Shown one piece after another: positions 45,184 to 54,114 of a DNA stretch of 64,000 nt; within the stretch, counting starts at the first letter, position 1, and every line of letters begins with the position of its first letter. Made by a program: the position numbers and the translations under genes. The DNA comes from Malus domestica (lineage: Eukaryota; Streptophyta; Magnoliopsida; Rosales; Rosaceae), in NCBI RefSeq assembly GCF_042453785.1, contig NC_091671.1, forward strand, positions 7,758,001 to 7,822,000. Reading direction: 5' to 3'. The notes beneath the pieces are model-generated. The model was not told the DNA's origin and did no database searches. It saw nothing but the letters and a program-made list of their open reading frames with translations.

Positions 45184-45730
45184 GAAGACCACAGTTTTGG
45201 CCTTTTCTTTTCTTTTCTTTCTTTTTGTTTATTAATTTATTGAAATATTCATCACTGTAAATACTTTTATTATTATAGCATTGAGTTTCGAAGAATTTTC
45301 AAGTTTGCCGGTTTGGCCAAAATCGGCTCAATTTGTAACAAAACATCTTGATTTTGCATGTCATGAAGAATTAGCTACAAAGCGTTTATAGAATTTGAAA
45401 TTTGAAATCTTAGGTATTGTAAGCATGTGTAATTATGTCGTCTGAACACATATGACATACGTATTCTACTCGAGCAGAACTTTGCTCTTTTAACGATTCA
45501 TACGGTTCTCATTTGTCGTAGTGTTTGTCTGGTGTAATGTTCGTATAGTGTTCTTATGCCGTAACATTAATCGTTTCTATGCTGCGGTTGATTGTATTTC
45601 TCTAAGTGTAGACATGTAGTTTGATATGTGATCAACAAGTTGTCAAATTGTTGATATTTTTAGTACTACCAACTTATTAGTTGTCAATAAAATAATTGGT
45701 TATACTATATGTTAGTAGACTCCTAGTACC
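45184..45730. other. 3' flank of the RDUF-type gene
   Basis: A CTTTTCTTTTCTTT tract just after the stop, then AT-rich sequence with a probable 3'UTR. Nothing else recognised. Confidence 0.5.
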
Positions 45731-46052
45731 TAGTGAATGTGGATTAGTTGCGGGGTCAACGCCGCATTAAACTTCAAATCTGAACAATTTATTTTTTAAG
45801 TTGCACCTCATAGATAATCTTTGCAAAATAATGGTCAAATCGAAAATATTTGAGATATCTAATTGAGTTCAAAGAAACTGATGAAAACTCTGTTCCAAGA
45901 AACATTGAAATTTCATCATGACAATTAAATGAGCAAATAGTTTCAGATTGAATTGAATTTTGTAGGAATGATCTACGAATCAAAATTTACAAAATAAACC
46001 GTTCAAATTATTAAAATTTGATGCATGATGAACTCGATAACCAATCCCCGTT
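45731..46052. mobile_element. MITE, GATTAGTTGYGGGGTC family, copy 1, with 19-bp flanking duplication
   Basis: Left end GAATGTGGATTAGTTGCGGG, right end inverted AAAACGGGGATTGGTTATCG. TTAGTAGACTCCTAGTACC occurs at 45712-45730 and again at 46053-46071. The body is shared with 46986-47303 (ATAGATAATCTTTGCAAAAT, GAGATATCTAATTGA, GAAATTTCATCATGACAAT). Confidence 0.75.
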
Positions 46053-46087
46053 TTAGTAGACTCCTAGTACCAATTGAATGGGATGAT

Positions 46088-46277
46088 CCAAAAATTTGAG
46101 AGATTTTTCAGTGTGATCGTCACATGAGATGGTACATCATGTGTTTATATAGAAATAGTGGGTCATATGTGTTAAAATGTTAATAACTTAAAAATTAAAG
46201 TTTTCCACCACTTGTATAAAAACATTTGATGTACCATCCGTATTCCCGTCAAAATTTAAAATTTCTCCAAAATTTGG
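46088..46277. mobile_element. MITE of the GTGTGATCG/GGTACATCA family
   Basis: Ends CCAAAAATTTGAGAGATTTT and, inverted, CCAAATTTTGGAGAAATTTT; both arms carry GATGGTACATCA. The body, TGTGTTAAAATGTTAATAACTT, recurs at 49985-50160. Confidence 0.7.
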
Positions 46278-46985
46278 CCTTTGTGGCTGGAAAGCACCAA
46301 ACTATGGAACTGTTGGTGGTGGTAGTGTGCAGTCTGCAAATATATATATTTTTTTGTGTGAAATATGCCACTTGTAATAAAGCTGTGCTGGCTCAAATAA
46401 TTGAGCTATCTACAGCGCCATATCTCGTGAGTTGTGCCCTCATTTTTTGAGTGAAACATTCATTCATTTTTCTTCACCATTTCCTGTGGCCTACCTTAGC
46501 TGGCTGATTGGTACCACTAACAACGTGCCCCACTCACTTGTAGGAGAGCTCTTGCATTATCAAATGGGATAATTTCTTCTTCTATTCAAACTTTCGTGAC
46601 TCGTCACCTCATAATTAGATAAAATTCTTGTTATATTGTATATGGTTGCTCTTTCATTGTATCGTTTCACATGCGTATCACATGTTAATTATGTGATTAG
46701 TATATTGAACGAGAGTTCTGGACGATGTTTGGGGTCCTTGGCTGAATTTTCGACTAGAACTCAAATTTTGGACATAAATCTTAAAAATAAGAGATCTTTT
46801 GATCGAAGCTCATATATGGGTCGATCAAAGCTCAGAGCTCCGTCCCACACCTTAGCTAGCCTCATTCAATACTTAAAGTCTAGTTTGGTACTATCCAAAC
46901 AGCCTACCAAACGAGGAACGTTTATATATATGTATACATATACATGTCCTTTATTCAAAGAGATTTCCATTTTTTTTTTGTGAAA
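46278..46985. other. Spacer, no feature recognised
   Basis: AT-rich; frames of 74 and 115 codons at 46226 and 46636 have no family features. Confidence 0.5.
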
Positions 46986-47303
46986 ATGAGAATTAGTTGT
47001 GGGGTCCACTTTATATCGAACTTTTACGATTTGAACCATCTATTTTTCAAGATGCATTTTATAGATAATCCTTGCAAAATAGCCAAATTGGAAAGGTTTG
47101 AGATATCTAATTGAATATAAAGAAATTGACGAACATTATGTTATAAGAACATTGAAATTTTATCATGACAATCAAGTGGATAAATAGTTTCGAATTGAAT
47201 TAGATTTTTGAAAGAATGATCTATGCATGAAGATTAAAAAAATAGACAATTTGTATCGTTGAATAACGATGTATAATGGATTCCACAACTAATCTCCATC
47301 ACA
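46986..47303. mobile_element. MITE, GATTAGTTGYGGGGTC family, copy 2
   Basis: Left end TGAGAATTAGTTGTGGGGTC, right end inverted GGAGATTAGTTGTGGAATCC. Same body as 45731-46052. Both lie within 1.6 kb in the same orientation. Confidence 0.75.
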
Positions 47304-47343
47304 GAAAAAAGAAAAAAAAAGAAATCTCTTTGGATAACAGTAT

Positions 47344-47350
47344 TCATATA

Positions 47351-47385
<35 letters not shown>
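47344..47385. repeat. (TA)n microsatellite
   Basis: About 20 TA units, preceded by CATATATTCATATA. Confidence 0.9.
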
Positions 47386-47386
<1 letters not shown>

Positions 47387-48200
47387 TGTATGTAATGTAT
47401 TGTCTGGCAATGCAATAGAATATTAGAACAAGGAAGCGTTCGTTGAAGTGATTACTGAATCCAAGTCAAACTATATGTCTAATTCAACGAAGTTTACTAC
47501 ATATGCCCTTGTAGACTTTGGATTTGATTTGTTCTGCAAACAAAAGATACGTGATCATATCTTCCTTCATCACATCTAATTAAACTAAGTAAAATATTAT
47601 AAGTAAAAGTAATGTTGAGCACCTTTCATTTGGTTGGTCAAAAGTGCTAGTCTTTTCTTTCCTGCTAAGTTACTTGGTCAGACCTTATTACTCATTCGAT
47701 ATCTTGTTCAGTTTAAGTTCTAGGGCATGAAGATATAAATTTCATAACAAATAAATAAACAGTTGTTTGAAAAGAGGGATTTGTAGCTCGGTTGCTTAAA
47801 AGTATCGTCTCTTGCATTCGAGATTTTGAGTTTAAATCCCCCTCTTCCAATATTGCTTTGTATCAAGTAAAGTAAAAAAGTGGCATTTGAGCCAAAATGA
47901 TCTACGAGTTTGACATAATTTCTCACTTTGATTATTGAAATTTGAAATCAATATAACTGGTCTCTAAGTTTGTACACCGCCAATCATTTTAGTCATTCTA
48001 TGAAAAATCTCTGTTAAATAAGGATCAAAATATAATAAACAATGATTAAAAATAGTTTGACAAAAATTGAGGGTATTCTTTGTCATTTTATCCTTATTTA
48101 AAAGATAGTTGCTTGTCAATTTTAAATTCCAGAGATAAAAATAAAAGTTTTACCAATCTTATAGACCTATTTAGCTAAAAAGACTAAAACAATTTAAAAA
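47386..48200. other. Spacer with a weak tRNA-like SINE trace
   Basis: 47775-47850 reads TTGTAGCTCGGTTGC (box A-like) and GAGTTTAAATCCCC (box B-like), spaced about as in a tRNA, but the stems do not close. Probably an old SINE. The rest is AT-rich. Confidence 0.4.
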
Positions 48201-48490
48201 GTTTGAACCATGACTTACTTATGCCAAAGTGGTGGCGGTATTCCAAATCACTAACAAAATGTCATGTATTTTATCTTTTCAATTAATTGTGCGGATTTAC
48301 TAAAGTGACCAGGTGGTAGGTGGTGAGCATAGTCTGAAATATCGAGTTTGAACCATGACTTACTTATGCCAAAGTGGTGGCGGTATTCCAAATCACTAAC
48401 AAAATGTCATGTATTTTATCTTTTCAATTAATTGTGCGGATTTACTAAAGTGACCAGGTGGTAGGTGGTGAGCATAGTCTGAAATATCGA
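48201..48490. repeat. Perfect 145-bp tandem duplication
   Basis: 48201-48345 and 48346-48490 are identical over the whole unit (GTTTGAACCATGACTTAC to GTCTGAAATATCGA). The right copy ends 18 bases inside the Mutator-like element at 48473. Confidence 0.95.
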
Positions 48491-49442
48491 GGATATTTCG
48501 GTTTTTTCGAATCACGGATATTTCAGAACATATCCATGTACATATAGTACAAATATCGACAATATTGACGATAATATCGGAAAATATCGATGTCGATAAT
48601 TTCACTCACACTTCAGCAATATTTTGTCAAAATATTGGTGTAATATTGCTAAAATATCGAAAATATCGATGTAAAGGAAGGAAAAAAAAAGAAAAAAAAA
48701 AAAAACTCACACTTCAGCAATATTTTGTCAAAATATCGGTGTAATATTGCTAAAATATCGAAAATATCGATGTAAAGGAAGGAAAAAAAAAAGAAAAAAA
48801 AGGGAGGAAAAAAAAACACAAAGGGGATTTGAACCCCTCCCATTTTACTCCTCCAACACCGTAACCACCATATATCACTTATGTTTTAATGATAATATGC
48901 TAAAATATTTATATTTATATGAGTGGTATGTTAACAATTACATACAAAACTATTTTGGGGATTTATCATTTGATGAATACTCTTCACAATAAACTTACTC
49001 TACACATAGAGATGATGAAGATAGTGAAAATTTTGAACCTCATAGGAACTTTATGTGGTACTAAATTACTCATGTATCTTACCATGCAATATATAAAGTG
49101 TAAAATATTGTAGTAAATAATTATATATAAATGATTATGGTGTGTTTAATCTTTTTTTCATTAATTACTACATATTTTCTACACTCACAGTGTTTGCCAG
49201 CTCACTGTATAATCAACTTAAATCAGTTAAATCCATCATGTAATGCATTTCCTTCTAATTTTTTTTAAAAACTAATAGATAATTAACTAAATAAACATTC
49301 TTCAAAGTTTCAATAAAAATTTCCAAGTTTTTCTTACAATTTCCGTGGTTTTTATTCAATTTTTATCGATATCGATAATATCCCGATATTTCTATGTTTT
49401 TGAACTACCGATATTTCCGATATCATCGATATTTTATACTAT
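48473..49442. mobile_element. Mutator-like element with ATATCG-rich ends, 9-bp target duplication
   Basis: GGTGGTGAG at 48464-48472 and 49443-49451. Ends CATAGTCTGAAATATCGAGG and, inverted, ATAGTATAAAATATCGATGA; both termini are packed with AATATCG, TCGATAAT and GATATTTC motifs. A unit of about 103 bp (CTCACACTTCAGCAATATTT...GTAAAGGAAGGAAAAA) is repeated in tandem at 48603-48706 and 48707-48800. About 48823-48870 holds a tRNA-like GGTTCAAATCCCC on the minus strand. No transposase frame. Confidence 0.8.
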
Positions 49443-49768
49443 GGTGGTGAGTATGGCTTAGCTAATGGGTAGTTGGCAACAATGGTTTCAGCTGATCAAG
49501 AACCAGCTCATAGTTTCACCAAAACACATATTTTCTGATCGTTCAAATGCTTAATATCAAATAACCCGATTAAAAATGAGTTTAATAAACTAATAGAAGC
49601 ACTTTCAAATCGAACAAGGAAGCACTAATCAACAATCGAGACTAATCTAATCCAAAACTAATACTAATCAACGATGCTAACTGGTGTTTTATTACTCAAC
49701 TTCCTAAATCTCAAAGCTCCCTCCACTTTGACCACCTGGTACGTAATTAGTATTCCTAATGATCTTTT

Positions 49769-49916
49769 AGGGTGTGCTATCCATACAACTTATTTCACTT
49801 CTCACACACCACTGATAATTTTTGTTCGTTGATCTTTTTCAATTTATCCGATCCGACGAACGAAAACTAAAAAGGTGTGTGAGAAGTAAAATCGGGTGTG
49901 TGGATATCACACCCCT
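49769..49916. mobile_element. Hairpin MITE, 7-bp or longer target duplication
   Basis: Ends AGGGTGTGCTATCCATACAA and, inverted, AGGGGTGTGATATCCACACA; arms also share ACTTCTCACACACC. ATCTTTT at 49762-49768 and 49917-49923. 148 bp, fits a hAT-type MITE if one base of the 8-bp duplication has changed. Confidence 0.8.
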
Positions 49917-49984
49917 ATCTTTTTCTGTTATGGACATTATAATAATATATATATATATATTATATTTTTGGTATTTATGTGTAT

Positions 49985-50160
49985 TATTCAATATTGTAGT
50001 GTGATCGGCACACGAGGTAGTACACCACGTGTCATTATATAAATAGTGGAATATGTGTGTTAAAAAGTTAATAACTTAAAAAATAAAATTTCCCACCACC
50101 TACATAAAAACACGTGGTGTACCACTCGTATTCATGTTACAATTAAAAATGTCTCATTTG
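49985..50160. mobile_element. MITE of the GTGTGATCG/GGTACACCA family
   Basis: Left arm AGTGTGATCGGCACACGAGG then GTACACCACGTG; right arm has CACGTGGTGTACCACTCGTA inverted. Body GTGTTAAAAAGTTAATAACT as in 46088-46277. Confidence 0.7.
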
Positions 50161-50992
50161 GAGGATGATTGCTTGATTGTCAATAAAGTAATCCACGTGA
50201 CTTTGCTTGTTTGACAAGAAAGAAATATGTGGGGATTCTGTGCTTGTCTTATCTCATTGCAAACTCAAATTAAGTGTTATCAATTATTTCAAATAAATAA
50301 AATTTTAATTTGATCAACAATGTCAATGAAGCAAACAAATGCTCAGTGTTCGTTAAAGTCACATGAAATGTCGATGCCTTGTTGCTTTGGTCATTGGCTA
50401 TTATGTCAGTGCCGTGGTAGGGGGTTCCAAAGGGACTTCTATCACCGGAGACTTGCCCTTTGGCAGCCATTGTAGAAAGCTTAAGCACAAGGCCAAAGAG
50501 AGAGTGATATGGTATGTGCACGGAGCGTAAGGAGAGAGTGGACTAAATATTTAAATGGAATTTCTAGACCCAACAGATCTGCTTCAGATCTTCTTTGTGA
50601 TGATTATAGGAATTTTTGAATCATGTTCATTCATCGTATATCGTGTGGTTATTTTTCGTCAGGTATTATTTGTGTTCAATGTTAAATAAAAGAATTTAAA
50701 ATGATTTCTGACCGTATAATTTATAAGTGATACAATTTATGGATTTCCAAAATGATCCCAAAGAGGATCTGGTTTCTTTTTAGACCAAGTATGAGGAAGA
50801 GTATTGGTAGCAAGGTCATCATCATTCTAAATCAGAATTTGACACATGTCTACTTTCTTTTATTTATTTTTGGTAGACTTATTCTTTTTCTAATAAATAT
50901 TTTTCTTCTACAAATCAAACGCACGCTTCAAACCCTTGTAGATTAATTAAAAGAGTGCTGACAAAAAAAATAATTAAAAGAGTATTAGTACT
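50161..50992. other. Spacer, no feature recognised
   Basis: AT-rich. The 83-codon minus-strand frame at 50270-50521 has slightly richer composition but no recognisable motif. Confidence 0.5.
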
Positions 50993-51178
50993 GGTTTGGT
51001 ACTGCGGTACTTTTATAAAAAGTGGGTATAAAAAAAGTTGAGCTCAAAAAGGTGTTTGGTAAACACTTAAAAACAACTTATTTTCACAGTTTTGGGTGAA
51101 AAAAAAAATGAGCTTATTCTTACAATACAGCAGAAGCAGTTTTTTTTTAAAGTACAATAATACCAAACCAGCCCTTAG
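50993..51178. mobile_element. hAT-like MITE, copy E
   Basis: Ends AGTACTGGTTTGGTACTGCG and, inverted, AGGGCTGGTTTGGTATTATT, with GTGTTTGGTAAACACTT and GAGCTTATTCTTACAATACA between. The shortest member (about 185 bp) of the family at 12339, 32159, 33524 and 34660. Confidence 0.75.
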
Positions 51179-51500
51179 AGGTGAGAGTTTTTTTTTTTTT
51201 TAATTTATAATTTTTTTATAAAAAATGAAAGAAAACACAAGTTTACCATGATGAATAAAGTTTTCCTCCTCTCAATAAAAACTAATTATGAAAAAAAGGA
51301 TATATGCACATAGAAAGTAGCGCTAACTACATTTACACCCTCAAGATTTGTAGTGGTTTTTAAAATGGCTTGTGAGGTTTCAAATTTCTCACATTGACTT
51401 TTAAAGTCTTGAAATTGAATCAATTTACACAATTGAGATGTTTGAATGTCTAAATATTCATTAAGTTGATGAGTATTTTAGTCAATCTGGCACTAATGAT

Positions 51501-52026
51501 TAAGGTTCTAAAAAACGCTAGGCGCTAGTCAGGCGGTGGCTTGGCACCTAGCGCTTAGGCACCTAGGCGGGATCTAGGCGGATTTTGGTAAATTTATTGT
51601 ATATCTTATAAATAAGTGCATATTGGCACTTACAAAAAATTATACTTGTATGAAATCCATGGATAAGATGATAAAAGAATGATAAAATGCAAAAAGAGTA
51701 TCCAACAAGTCCAAAATTTAAAAACACATTAAGCATATATGTCATATAACCATAGTGAGAAGTATTGTAAGATAACACATGTATAATAAATTCACAATTT
51801 AAAACCACATAAAATGCAAAATAGGAGGGAAATAAGGAAATATAGTAATGTAGTTAGGATTATATATATTTTTAATTTAAAAAAAAAGCGCCTAGGACCG
51901 CCAAGCCCGCCTAGCGCCCAGCCTATCTAGGCCGCTGCCTAGAGTCCATCCGATTGTTCCAACCAATTTGCCAGAAAATACCTTGGGTCACCACCGCCCA
52001 GCGCTTAGGCCGTTTTTTAGAACATT
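51501..52026. mobile_element. Mutator-like MITE, CCTAGCGC-end family, copy 2, 9-bp target duplication
   Basis: ACTAATGAT at 51492-51500 and 52027-52035. Ends TAAGGTTCTAAAAAACGCTA and, inverted, AATGTTCTAAAAAACGGCCT. Both ends are rich in GCGCTAGGCG/CCTAGGCGG words, as in 39783-40298. Confidence 0.85.
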
Positions 52027-52214
52027 ACTAATGATACATAACAAGAAAATATCATAGAGTATCAAATATTACATTTTTTTTTTGTCAACTTTTGTTTATG
52101 AAATTTGAGTTCGAAATCTCTTTCGTAGAACAAAGACTAATTTTGAATTCTAAAGCGCAATTTAATAATTGTTTTGTTTTTAGTTTTTTAAAAAATAAAA
52201 AAATAATTAAAAAA

Positions 52215-52372
52215 AAAGAAAACTAATGAAAAGGGCTTGAAAACTTTGAGTTTTAATGATAAATACAAAATAAAGGGTAAAGTAAATAGTACCAGGATTG
52301 ACTTTTTAGTGTAAAATGTGGTTTTTCGTTAAAGTGAACAGTACCATGTGCTTTTCGTTAAAGTTCCCTATT
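52215..52372 (-). repeat. Dispersed repeat, AACTTTAACGAAAA family, copy 2
   Basis: Inverted copy of the blocks at 29868-30022: AAAACTTTGAGTTTT, GGGTAAAGTAAATAGTACCA, GATTGACTTTTTAGTGTAAA, TCGTTAAAGTGAACAGTACC and CGTTAAAGTTCCC. It ends about 145 bp upstream of the first ABRE of SDIR1. Confidence 0.75.
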
Positions 52373-52517
52373 AAAAAAACCATAAGTTTATCCAAAATAA
52401 TTTTTTTGATGTCACTATTGACTTGTACCAAACTAAACAAATATTTACTTTCTTTTCCCATATTTTTATCGGAAAAAGGATTTGCACATTTCTTTTTATT
52501 TTGCCAGTTCACTGGTC

Positions 52518-52526
52518 CCACGTGGC
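52518..52526 (+). promoter_or_regulatory. ABRE/G-box upstream of SDIR1
   Basis: CCACGTGGC, a perfect G-box-type ABA-responsive element bound by ABF/AREB bZIP factors, about 120 bp upstream of the TATA box. Confidence 0.75.
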
Positions 52527-52603
52527 AGCTCAAGATCCTACGGCGTCGGAGCAACCCTCGCATGCTCACGAAGTAGTGACAGCGGTTGGATCAAAAGCAA
52601 GCT

Positions 52604-52611
52604 GACGTGTC
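52604..52611 (+). promoter_or_regulatory. Second ABRE-like element upstream of SDIR1
   Basis: GACGTGTC, containing the ABRE core ACGTGTC, 78 bp downstream of the first. Two ABREs close together are the usual requirement for ABA response. Confidence 0.65.
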
Positions 52612-52636
52612 AGCCTCTAGACCCTTCCCCAAAACT

Positions 52637-52644
52637 TATATAAA
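52637..52644 (+). promoter_or_regulatory. TATA box of SDIR1
   Basis: TATATAAA, followed about 30-60 bp later by the A-rich/C-rich start of the leader; the first exon then runs to a GTAAGT donor at 52814. Confidence 0.65.
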
Positions 52645-52669
52645 TTACTATTATTTTCACTAATATAAT

Positions 52670-54114
52670 TTTCGCCCCCAAGAAAAAAAAAAATTGGAAA
52701 TAAAGGAACTGTTGGGACAAGAAGGGTGTTCGTTTCTCTATCTCTTTCGTTCCCTCCACTTCTCCATATCAATCTCCGCTGCACTCCACCTCTCTGCATT
52801 CCGCTTCACACCTGTAAGTCCCCTTCCCTTGAATTTTCTGTTTGTTTCTCGAGAAAATTTGATGAAAATTGTACTAGCTTATGCATTTTCCGCACAGTTC
52901 CACACTCTCTCCCTCTGTAGCTCTAATCTTCCAGAAAAATCGGAGGTTAATCTTAACATCTTCAGTTTTAAATTGCATGATCGGTTACAATTTGTATAAT
53001 TTGTTAGATCTGTGTTTATATTTGCCACATGTACTTATAATGTAGGGTGCAGGGGAGAACTAGGTACAGCAATGTGAAATTAGTAAGCTCATGGATGATT
53101 TGCAACAATGGAGGGCTTAATTAATTGTTGATTTAGTTACCAAAATGAATAAAAAGGAACAATATTGATGATTTGTTGAGAAAATATTAGTGATGATCAC
53201 AGGCTAGTGTCATTTGGGAGGCTTTAGAAAGTTCTTTCATTCCTCTTAATTTTTGGTAACTGAGTTAGCGAGTAATTTAGTGGTGTGTTTCGAAGAAATT
53301 TGTGAACTCGGCTGCGTTGCTTTAACAGTTTTTTTCCATTTCTTTGATTTTCAAATGCATTAATGGGCAATTTTTTTGGGGGAATATATTGCAGAGGGAA
53401 TTCTTACAAAATCTTCAATAAAAGATAGAACTTTTTCAGTTTAGGGACGCTAAACAGACAATAAAGCAACACTAAAACGTGTTTTATTGCCTGTTAAGTG
53501 CCCATTTAGTAAAATAGTTCTATATTTTATAGAGGATCTGTAAAATGTTCTATGCAGTTTACCCAATTGTTTTCACCTTACATAATGTGAATCACATTAT
53601 GAGCCGAATAAAAAAAGAGTGGAATTGAAAGCTTAATTATACGGATTTTAGTCTTGCAGTCAGAGTAACTGGACCTCTGTGAATTTGTGGTGGATTTTAT
53701 AAGTTTGATAGACTAATTGTAGGGACGGAGTGTGAGCTGTGACTGTGAGGTTGTATTTACTGACGAACCTGCATCATCCATGTGATACAAGATATTGAGA
53801 TTTTGTACTCATCTTGATTTCTTTTCAAATGCAAAATAATTTGTGGTAAACTTTTCCATGTGGGAAGCATTTTTTAGGTACTTGTTTAAATGAAAATATG
53901 ATTTGTTTTGGACAAAATTTGCCAAGGCATGTCAACATTTCCTCTACTTCACCATTAAATTTTGTTTGTGTAGTAACCGATTTTATATGGAACTTTTGCA
54001 GGAGTTGCAAATTTGAAAGATATACGAACTGTAATAGTTGGATACTTGAGTGCTTCCGTATACTTATCTTTATACTAATTTCTTGAGTAGGGGAATTCGT
54101 GAACTTTTGCAACC
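52670..54114 (+). other. 5'UTR of SDIR1 with leader intron
   Basis: Leader exon about 52670-52813, C/T-rich, ending at CACACCT then GTAAGT. Leader intron 52814-54001 (acceptor CTTTTGCAG). Second leader exon 54002-54114. 5'UTR introns of this kind often raise expression. Confidence 0.65.

Noticed and set aside
48823..48885. tRNA-like sequence on the minus strand inside the Mutator-like element
   Set aside because: Has a GGTTCAAATCC box B but the remaining stems do not pair; at most a fossil.
12339..51178. 8-bp target duplications for the hAT-like family (copies A, D, E, X, Y)
   Set aside because: I compared flanks at each copy and found no convincing pair, so the hAT label rests on end sequence and general layout only.
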